Shown one piece after another: positions 1 to 5,516 of a DNA stretch of 5,516 bases. The stretch lies in assembly GCA_947313935.1 (NCBI GenBank), contig CAMZNW010000104.1, forward strand, positions 1-5,516. The letters run 5' to 3'. Every line of letters begins with the position of its first letter. Position 1 is the stretch's first letter. The position numbers and the translations under genes were made by a program. Source of the DNA: an uncultured Mollicutes bacterium (GTDB lineage: Bacteria; Bacillota_I; Bacilli_A; UBA3375). The notes beneath the pieces are model-generated. The model ran no database searches. It was not told the DNA's origin and saw only the letters and a program-made list of their open reading frames with translations.

Positions 1-587
1 TTTTCTTGTTGTTTTGTTAATGTATAAGTTCCATTAAATATATCAACTAATGTCTTTTGTAATAAATTTATTGCAACTATTGTCATTTTTTCAAAAACTA
101 TTGCTGTTGTATCATTAATTCCTATTGGAATTAATTCTTGACTAATAATATCTCCTGCATCCATCTTTGAAACCATTTGCATAATTGTTACACCCGTCAT
201 TTCATCTCCATTAATTACACTTAAATGAACTGGTGCTCCACCACGATATTTTGGTAATAAAGAACCATGTACATTTATTGGTAATAATTTTGTACAATCC
301 AAAACAATATTTGGTATTATTTGCCCATATGCAGCTGTAATAATAATATCCGGATGACAATCTAAAATTTCTTGATAATCTATTTTTATTTTAATTGGTT
401 GAAAAAGTTTTAAATTGTTTGATAATGCTACTTGCTTAACTTCACCAGGTATTAATAATTTTTTTCTTCCAACTGGTTTATCAGGTTGTGTAACAACTAA
501 AACTATTTCTATTAATTCATTCGATACTAATGACAATAAAATATCACTTGCAAATTTGGGAGTTCCCATAAAAACTACTTTTTTCAT
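1..587 (-). CDS. fmt: Methionyl-tRNA formyltransferase, 3' end beyond the window
   Basis: Fmt transfers a formyl group from 10-formyltetrahydrofolate to the amino group of initiator Met-tRNA in the cytoplasm. My translation of the reverse complement is open from the ATG at 587-585 to the window edge (195 codons). It begins MKKVVFMGTPKFA, the usual Fmt start. A folate-binding loop with QPDKPVGRKKL lies at residues 34-44, and the formyltransferase core INVHGSLLPKYRGGAP at 104-119. This places the catalytic triad at N105, H107 and D143 (in MDAGD), matching N106/H108/D144 of E. coli Fmt. The family is about 310 residues long, so the end of the catalytic domain and the C-terminal tRNA-binding OB-fold lie outside the window; nothing suggests a broken gene. 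It follows leuS by 24 bases and is probably co-transcribed with it. Confidence 0.95.
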   Translation of the reverse strand, partial: MKKVVFMGTPKFASDILLSLVSNELIEIVLVVTQPDKPVGRKKLLIPGEVKQVALSNNLKLFQPIKIKIDYQEILDCHPDIIITAAYGQIIPNIVLDCTKLLPINVHGSLLPKYRGGAPVHLSVINGDEMTGVTIMQMVSKMDAGDIISQELIPIGINDTTAIVFEKMTIVAINLLQKTLVDIFNGTYTLTKQQE

Positions 588-591
588 TTTT

Positions 592-599
592 ACCTACCT
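592..599 (-). promoter_or_regulatory. Shine-Dalgarno of fmt
   Basis: The minus strand reads AGGTAGGT a few bases before the fmt ATG, an imperfect match to AGGAGG. It supports the start at 587, which is also where the conserved Fmt N-terminus begins. Just upstream (606-601) lies a perfect TATAAT, but it has no recognisable -35 box or TG extension, so I do not call a promoter there. Confidence 0.6.
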
Positions 600-611
600 A
601 ATTATAATGGT

Positions 612-2986
612 CTATTTAACAACAAAATTAACCAAGCGTCCTACTACAACTATTTCTTTAACTATTTCTTGTGTTATTACTACATTTTCTTTAGCTAATT
701 TTAATTGTTCATCTCTTGTTATATCTTTATTAACAAACATTTTACCTTTTATTTTTCCATTAATTTGAATAATGATTTCTACTTCACTAGCAATTAATTT
801 TGTATCATCATAATTTGGCCATGCAGCATATGTACAACTAGTATTATGATTTAAAACAGTTTCCCATATTTCTTCGGTAATATGAGGTGCTAAAGGATTT
901 AATATTTTGATAAAACCTTCTGCTTGTTCTGTTGACATTACTTTTAATTTTGTAGTTTCATTAATAAAAATCATCATTTGAGAAATTGCAGTATTAAAAT
1001 TTAAATTTTCATAATCTTTTGTAACTTTTTTAATTGTTTGATGATAAATTTTATCAAGTTTATCATTACTTTCAATTATCTTTACTGTATCATATAAACG
1101 CCATACACGCTCTAAAAATCTTCTTGCCCCATCTAATCCTTCAGTTGACCACGCAATTGATGAATCTAAAGGTCCCATAAACATTTCATAAACTCTTAAG
1201 GTATCTGCTCCATGTGATATAACAATGTCATCAGGATTTATAACATTTCCCAATGATTTAGACATTTTAACATTTCCTTCTCCTAAAATCATCCCTTGAT
1301 TATATAGTTTATAAAAAGGTTCTTTTGTTGATACAACACCAATATCATATAAAAATTTATGCCAAAAACGTGCATATAATAAATGAAGTACAGCATGTTC
1401 AGCACCTCCAATATAAATATCAACTGGTAACCAAGCATCAGCTAATTCTTTACTTACAAGTTCTTTATCATTATTAGGATCTAAATAACGCAAATAATAC
1501 CAACAAGAACCAGCCCATTGTGGCATTGTATTTGTTTCTCGTCTAGCTTTTTTTCCATTAACTTCAATATTTAACCAATCAGTTGCATTAATTAATGGAG
1601 ATATACCATCTTTACTTGGTTGTATTTTATCTAATTTAGGTAATTCAACTGGTAATTCTTCATCTGGAATCGTTACTATATCACCATTTTCTAAATGAGC
1701 AATTGGAAAAGGTTCCCCCCAATAACGCTGACGTGAAAATAACCAATCTCGCAATTTAAAACTAACTTTTGCATATCCTATTTTATTTTTTTCAAAATAA
1801 TCAATAGCAGTTTTTTGGGCATCTTTTGTCATTAACCCATTCAAAAAATATGAATTAATTACAATTGCTTCATCAGTAAAAGCACACTTCCCATCAAATT
1901 CAGCATATACTGATTTATAATTAATTTTATATTTTTGAGCAAACTTAAAATCTCGTTCATCATGAGCAGGCACTGACATTACTGCACCTGTTCCATAATG
2001 ATTTAAAACATAATCCCCAATCCAAATCTCAATTTTTTCTCCAGTTATTGGATGTATAGCATAAGCACCTAAAAAAACACCACTTGTATCTTTATTTAAT
2101 TCTGTTCTTTCTAATTCAGATTTATTAATAGTTTTACTAATAAATTCTTGTACCTCTTCTTTTTTACTTGCAATTGTAATTTGCTCCACTAATTTATTTT
2201 CTGGTGCAATTACTAATAATTTAACACCAAATATAGTTTCTGGACGTGTTGTATATACTTCAATTTTATTTGAATTATTTTCAATACTAAAAGAAATATT
2301 TGCCCCTGTTGTTTTACCAATCCAATTTCTTTGCATTTGTTTTAATGATTCCGGCCAATCTAATTCTTCTAAATCATCTAATAAGCGCTCTGCATATTTA
2401 GTAATTTTTAAAACCCATTGCTGCATGTCTTTTTTTATAACATCATGTCCACGACGTTCACATTTACCATTAACAACTTCTTCATTTGCTAAAACAGTTT
2501 CACATTCAGGACAATAATTAACAGGCATATTTTTTAATTCTGCTAAATCATTTTCATATAATTTTTTAAATATCCATTGACTCCATTTATAATACTCTGG
2601 TTTTGTAGTATTAATTTCACGATCCCAATCATATGAAAAACCTAACGCTTGAATTTGACGTTTAAAATTAGTAATATTCTTTTCATTAAATTGTTGCGGC
2701 TGATTTCCAGTTTGAATTGCATATTGTTCTGCAGGTAATCCAAAAGCATCCCAGCCCATCGGATGCATTACTTCATATCCTTGCATTCTTTTCATTCGTG
2801 CTAAAATATCAGTCGCTGTATATCCTTCTGGATGACCAACATGTAATCCAGCACCAGACGGATAAGGAAACATATCTAGTGCATAAAATTTTTTTTTTTA
2901 GAATATGCATCTGTTTTGAAAATTTTATTATCTTTCCAATATTTTTGCCATTTTGACTCAATATATTTATGTCTATAATCACTCAT
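612..2986 (-). CDS. leuS: Leucyl-tRNA synthetase, split by a frameshift in a poly-A run
   Basis: LeuRS is a cytoplasmic class I synthetase that attaches leucine to tRNA-Leu and edits mischarged tRNA. The gene starts at the ATG at 2986-2984 behind AGGAG, with MSDYRHKYIESKWQKYW, a typical LeuRS N-terminus. After 29 codons it enters eleven A and then reads into a TAG at 2878-2876. The rest, beginning KFYALDMFPYPSG, continues one frame away to the TAG at 614-612. Restored, it has about 791 residues; B. subtilis LeuRS has about 804. In restored numbering: HIGH motif as HVGH (49-52), possible zinc ligands C159, C162, C176, H181, editing domain with TTRP (246-249) and the editing Asp in AHDERD (343), KMSKS (574-578), then the anticodon-binding and C-terminal domains. 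The ATG at 2873 is an internal Met: starting there would remove the first strand of the catalytic fold. The body shows no decay, so the gene is probably functional by slippage or frameshifting, or the run is miscounted. Confidence 0.93.
2889..2899 (-). other. A11 slippery run that shifts the leuS reading frame
   Basis: The plus strand has eleven T here, so the mRNA carries eleven A after codons for DAYS. Upstream reading gives Lys-Lys-Lys-Asn-Phe-Met-His-stop. The conserved continuation (Lys)-Phe-Tyr-Ala-Leu-Asp-Met requires twelve (or nine) A, or a -1 ribosomal shift, which re-reads one A as in A AAA AAA slippery sites. It is the longest single-base run I see in the window. Whether it is a true genomic A11 or a sequencing or assembly miscount cannot be decided here. 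Confidence 0.9.
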
Positions 2987-2990
2987 TCTT

Positions 2991-2995
2991 CTCCT
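2991..2995 (-). promoter_or_regulatory. Shine-Dalgarno of leuS
   Basis: AGGAG on the minus strand lies 4 bases before the ATG at 2986. It fixes the true leuS start 113 bases upstream of the Met at 2873, which has no comparable site. This is the main local evidence that the gene begins before the poly-A frameshift. Confidence 0.8.
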
Positions 2996-3000
2996 AAATT

Positions 3001-3041
3001 AAAAAGAACAAGTTACTTTAAAATGAAACAAGTAACTTGTT
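3001..3041 (-). terminator. Rho-independent terminator after deoC
   Basis: A perfect 12-bp inverted repeat (arms 3007-3018 and 3030-3041, 11-base loop) is followed on the minus strand by CTTTTT (3006-3001), just 3' of the deoC stop. The stem is AT-rich (3 G:C pairs), so strength may be moderate. It lies only 11 bases before the leuS Shine-Dalgarno, so it could also act as a leader hairpin for leuS if transcripts read through. On the plus strand the T-run is weaker (TTT then AATAA), so a bidirectional role is less likely. Confidence 0.75.
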
Positions 3042-3698
3042 TTAATAACTATTTTCATTACTTAATCCATTAATAATATTAACTCCACCTGATGTTCCTA
3101 TTCTGGATGCACCTGCTTTTGTCATTATTAATACATCTTCAATGCTACGAACACCACCACTTGCTTTAATTAAACACTTATCTCCAACTATTGATTTAAA
3201 TAATTCAATATCCTCTTTAGTTGCACCACCTGTTGAAAAACCTGTTGAACTTTTAACAAATTGTGCTCCAGCTTTTAAAATTAATTCACAAGCAATAATT
3301 TTTTGTTCTTTTGACAATAAACAAGCTTCAATAATTACTTTTACTAATACTCCATTCGCAGCCTCTACAACTGCTTTAATATCTGAAAGTACTACTTCAT
3401 AATCTCCATCAACTAATGCCCCTATATTTAAAACCATATCAATCTCTGTAGCTCCATTAAGAATAGCGTTTTTAGTTTCAAAAGCTTTAACTTCTTTAGT
3501 ATTAGCTCCTAGTGGAAACCCAATTACTGTACAAATATTAACCGTACTCCCACTTAATAATTCTTTTGCATATGATACCCAATATGGATTTACACAAACT
3601 GAAGCAAAATTATATTCGCGTGCTTCATTACATAATATTTTAATATCTTCTTTTTTTGTTGCCGCTTTTAATAAAGTATGATCTATCATTTTATTCAT
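3042..3698 (-). CDS. deoC: Deoxyribose-phosphate aldolase
   Basis: DeoC cleaves 2-deoxyribose 5-phosphate to glyceraldehyde 3-phosphate and acetaldehyde, the last step of deoxynucleoside catabolism, in the cytoplasm. The 218-residue protein is of normal length and is a single TIM barrel. It has the starting signature MIDHTLL (4-10), EIDMVLNIG (85-93) with the catalytic Asp at 87, FVKSSTGF (147-154) with the Schiff-base Lys at 149, and IKASGG (177-182) with the proton-relay Lys at 178. These match D102, K167 and K201 of E. coli DeoC. The start at 3698 has AGGAG 6 bases upstream; Met4 is a poorer choice. It lies 9 bases after ftsZ and no other nucleoside-salvage gene is in the window, so the pairing with ftsZ looks like an operon of convenience. 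A terminator follows the stop (TAA, 3044-3042). Confidence 0.97.
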   Translation of the reverse strand: MNKMIDHTLLKAATKKEDIKILCNEAREYNFASVCVNPYWVSYAKELLSGSTVNICTVIGFPLGANTKEVKAFETKNAILNGATEIDMVLNIGALVDGDYEVVLSDIKAVVEAANGVLVKVIIEACLLSKEQKIIACELILKAGAQFVKSSTGFSTGGATKEDIELFKSIVGDKCLIKASGGVRSIEDVLIMTKAGASRIGTSGGVNIINGLSNENSY

Positions 3699-3704
3699 AC
3701 ATAT

Positions 3705-3709
3705 CTCCT
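3705..3709 (-). promoter_or_regulatory. Shine-Dalgarno of deoC overlapping the ftsZ stop
   Basis: The minus strand reads TAGGAG, in which TAG is the ftsZ stop (3710-3708) and AGGAG is the deoC ribosome binding site, 6 bases before the deoC ATG. A ribosome ending on ftsZ would cover the deoC initiation region, so translational coupling is likely. That is an inference from the spacing. Confidence 0.8.
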
Positions 3710-4715
3710 ATAACTTTACATAAGTTTTTTTATCATCTTTAACAATTTTTTCTACTAATTCACTATTTTTATATCCTGTTGCTATTAAAGTTATTTTACG
3801 TTGAGTTGGTTCAAACTCTTCTTCATTATTTAATGTTGTTGTACAACTAATTTCATAACCTAAATAATTACTTAATAATACTTCTGGTGCTTGCATTTCT
3901 GCATAACTCATTTCATCTGTATCTCCTGATATTTGTACAATAAATTCTTGTGCTCCATCTACAGATATTTCTAATATTTCTGAATTCATTGCTCTTTCAA
4001 GTGCAATTTGTAAATTATCTAAACCACTTAATTCAGCAGCATTAGATTCTCCCATTCCCATTACAGCTAAACCTTTATTTCCTAATTTAACCTTTAAATC
4101 ATTTAAATCTATATTACTACCAAAAGTAGAATTATTTTCTAATACTTCTACTATTGCTAAAATTGCAGTTTGTAAAACTTCATCTGGAATAATAAATGCA
4201 TCTTCAATATATTTTTCACGATGATTTGTAATTAATTTTTCATTTGGAATTACAATAGTTACATCTGTTTGTTCATTTAAATTTTTTATCCCATTTAAAG
4301 CCATAGACATTCTAGAAGGACCTTCAAATAGAAAAGGTTTTGTTACAACTCCAATTGTTAAAATACCCATTTCTTTTGCTATTTTTGCAATACTTGGTGC
4401 TGCACCTGTTCCTGTACCGCCCCCCATACCTGCTGCAATAAATACAATATTTGTATTTTCAAGTTCTTGTGTTAAAATATCTTTTGACTCTTCAGCAGCT
4501 CGTTGACCAACTTCTGGTAAAGCACCAGCACCTAAACCTTTTGTTGATAATTCTCCTATATGAATTTTATTTTGGGCTTTAGAATATTCTAATGCTTGGG
4601 CATCTGTGTTAATAGCATAAGTTACTCCTTTATCTATTTTTTTTTCTACAATTGAATCAACAGTATTACTACCGCCTCCACCAACACCTAAAATTTTTAT
4701 ATTATAATTAGTCAT
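3708..4715 (-). CDS. ftsZ: Cell division GTPase FtsZ, short form without C-terminal tail
   Basis: FtsZ is the tubulin-like GTPase that polymerises at the division site. The 335-residue protein has the nucleotide-binding loop GVGGGGSN (10-17), NTDAQAL (36-42), LGAGALPEVG (61-70), the tubulin signature GMGGGTGTG (96-104), TKPFLFEG with Arg135, and IVIPN (154-158). The T7 catalytic loop is N201-x-D203-x-x-D206, so GTP binding and hydrolysis residues are present. The second half is more divergent, and the globular domain ends near IATGY (311-315). Only about 20 residues follow, so the long linker and the conserved peptide that binds FtsA, SepF or ZipA in most bacteria are missing. The start has GGAGGT 3 bases upstream. 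No mraZ, mraW or ftsA lies next to it: its neighbours are corA and deoC. It could be the sole FtsZ of a reduced genome or a second paralogue; the window cannot tell. Confidence 0.95.
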   Translation of the reverse strand: MTNYNIKILGVGGGGSNTVDSIVEKKIDKGVTYAINTDAQALEYSKAQNKIHIGELSTKGLGAGALPEVGQRAAEESKDILTQELENTNIVFIAAGMGGGTGTGAAPSIAKIAKEMGILTIGVVTKPFLFEGPSRMSMALNGIKNLNEQTDVTIVIPNEKLITNHREKYIEDAFIIPDEVLQTAILAIVEVLENNSTFGSNIDLNDLKVKLGNKGLAVMGMGESNAAELSGLDNLQIALERAMNSEILEISVDGAQEFIVQISGDTDEMSYAEMQAPEVLLSNYLGYEISCTTTLNNEEEFEPTQRKITLIATGYKNSELVEKIVKDDKKTYVKL

Positions 4716-4718
4716 ACA

Positions 4719-4724
4719 ACCTCC
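4719..4724 (-). promoter_or_regulatory. Shine-Dalgarno of ftsZ
   Basis: GGAGGT on the minus strand lies 3 bases before the ftsZ ATG and is the strongest ribosome binding site in the window. It confirms the start at 4715. Confidence 0.8.
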
Positions 4725-4730
4725 ATTAAT

Positions 4731-4739
4731 ATTATATCA
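4731..4739 (-). promoter_or_regulatory. Candidate extended -10 promoter for ftsZ-deoC
   Basis: The minus strand reads TGATATAAT, a perfect TATAAT with the TGn extension, in the short gap between the corA-like gene and ftsZ. No convincing -35 box is present at 16-18 bases upstream, which extended -10 promoters can do without. Initiation about 7 bases downstream would place the first base near 4724, at the first G of the Shine-Dalgarno, so the leader would be only about 9 bases. In DNA this AT-rich, a chance match is possible. Confidence 0.5.
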
Positions 4740-4744
4740 TTATT

Positions 4745-5516
4745 TTATAACATTTTTTCCTTTTTCATTATTAAAATTAATATACCAATTAAAATTATTG
4801 TTACTATTAAAATTAAAAATGTTGTTATTACATTGTTCATTGGTACTCCAAGATTAGTGTTCATTCCAAAAAAACTAAATATTGTTGTTGGGACTGTTAA
4901 TAAAATTGTTAAAGATGCTAAAAATTTCATCGTTGTACTTGAATTATTATTAATTATTGAAGCAAATCCATCACGAATTGAACGAATAATTTGTAAATTT
5001 ATATTTGTTGTTTCATTAGCTTGTTGCATTTCAATTAAAGCATCTTCCAATAAATCTTCATCATCATGATATTTTGGTAAAACATTACTTCTAATTATTT
5101 TTTTTAAAATATTTTCATTTGCTTTAACAGCTGTTGCAAAATAAACTAAATTTTTTTCTTGTTCTAATAAATCAAGTAAATATTCATTTTTCATATTCGA
5201 TAATAAATTTTGTTCAACTTCATCAACTTTGCGATCAATACGACGTAAATCTGTTAAATATTCAGTTGCTAGACGTTCAATAATTTGTATAGTAAAACGA
5301 GTTTTTTTTGATACAAAAAAGTTTTTTCGCGTTTTTTCTTTGAAATATTTAATTGCTTTTAATTCTTCAATTGATATCGTCGCAATATATTTATCATAAA
5401 TTATAACACCTAATGGTACTGTTTTAAATACTAAATTATTTTCTTTTGAATATTCTTCGTGACTCCCATTAAGAATTATTAAAACTTGTTCTTCATCAGA
5501 CTCAATTCTAGAAACC
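4745..5516 (-). CDS. CorA-family divalent metal ion transporter, 5' end beyond the window
   Basis: CorA proteins are membrane pentamers that carry Mg2+ (or Co2+, Ni2+ and other divalent ions) across the cytoplasmic membrane. My translation shows the frame open from the TAA at 4747-4745 to the window edge, 256 codons. The family is about 310-320 residues long, so roughly 55-60 N-terminal residues are missing. Visible in order are the end of the cytoplasmic domain (PLGVIIYDKYIATI, then the conserved KKTRFTIQII), a charged helical stretch (RRIDRKVDEVE), LEQEKNLVYFATAVKAN, and DDEDLLEDALIE. Next come membrane helix 1 (MKFLASLTILLTVPTTIF, ending in the signature GMN at 4867-4859), a short periplasmic loop and membrane helix 2 ending in KKEKML inside. 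The MPEL motif after GMN is replaced by LGVPM, as is common in the Firmicute CorA-like subfamily, so ion specificity is uncertain. The Met at 5194 is internal, not the start. It ends 29 bases before ftsZ with no terminator hairpin between them. Confidence 0.93.
   Translation of the reverse strand, partial: VSRIESDEEQVLIILNGSHEEYSKENNLVFKTVPLGVIIYDKYIATISIEELKAIKYFKEKTRKNFFVSKKTRFTIQIIERLATEYLTDLRRIDRKVDEVEQNLLSNMKNEYLLDLLEQEKNLVYFATAVKANENILKKIIRSNVLPKYHDDEDLLEDALIEMQQANETTNINLQIIRSIRDGFASIINNNSSTTMKFLASLTILLTVPTTIFSFFGMNTNLGVPMNNVITTFLILIVTIILIGILILIMKKEKML

Noticed and set aside
601..606. TATAAT before fmt as an independent promoter
   Set aside because: It has no TG extension and no -35 box at a workable distance. 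A chance match is likely in this composition and fmt can be transcribed with leuS.
415..768. Plus-strand open frame of 117 codons across the fmt-leuS junction
   Set aside because: It lies antisense to two well-supported genes, has no ribosome binding site that I can see and resembles no family; it is a shadow frame in AT-rich DNA.
612..2873. leuS starting at the Met at 2873 as a shortened functional enzyme
   Set aside because: It would lack about 38 N-terminal residues including the first strand of the Rossmann fold (KFYALDMF), and has no Shine-Dalgarno. A good start with AGGAG exists at 2986.
2717..2956. Plus-strand open frame of 79 codons opposite the leuS 5' end
   Set aside because: It runs through the T11 as Phe codons and is antisense to conserved LeuRS sequence. 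It was useful only to confirm the count of eleven T.
3142..3402. Plus-strand open frame of 86 codons opposite deoC
   Set aside because: It is antisense to the conserved catalytic core of DeoC with no recognisable motif or start signal.
4833..5069. Plus-strand open frame of 78 codons opposite the corA-like gene
   Set aside because: It is antisense to the conserved CorA membrane region and has no independent support.
4745..5194. A short 149-residue CorA protein starting at the Met at 5194
   Set aside because: The frame is open upstream to the window edge and encodes conserved CorA sequence (such as KKTRFTIQII), so this Met is internal and the gene is not truncated.

Overview
The window is a compact, very AT-rich bacterial housekeeping segment. 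All five genes lie on the minus strand, so they are read from right to left in this order: corA-like metal transporter (5' end outside the window), ftsZ, deoC, leuS, fmt (3' end outside the window). Protein similarity recalled from family knowledge (LeuRS, Fmt and CorA resemble Bacillus-type proteins), AGGAG-type ribosome binding sites and strong AT bias point to a low-GC Firmicute or a Mollicutes-like relative. I checked all 22 tryptophan codons in leuS and deoC and each is TGG. No in-frame TGA interrupts any gene, which argues for the standard code rather than the Mycoplasma/Spiroplasma code. The four visible stop codons are TAA or TAG, never TGA.

Right part (5516-3042): the corA-like gene ends 29 bases before ftsZ. 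That gap holds a good extended -10 box and a strong Shine-Dalgarno. The ftsZ stop codon is built into the Shine-Dalgarno of deoC, so these two genes form a tightly coupled pair. A 12-bp hairpin with a T-run on the minus strand closes this unit just after deoC.

Left part (2986-1): leuS begins only 55 bases after deoC, directly behind the hairpin. Its first 36 codons and the remainder are in different frames, separated by a run of eleven A (mRNA sense). One more A, or a -1 ribosomal shift on the A-run, restores a full-length LeuRS of about 791 residues. fmt follows leuS by 24 bases. The two genes serve translation: leuS charges tRNA-Leu and fmt formylates the initiator Met-tRNA.

The functions are ordinary. 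The points that deserve attention are the poly-A frameshift in the essential gene leuS, the short FtsZ with no room for the usual linker and C-terminal peptide and lying outside a division cluster, and the palindromic, tandemly repeated hairpin in front of leuS. I found no RNA gene, mobile element, CRISPR array or phage gene, and no gene-free stretch over 60 bases.
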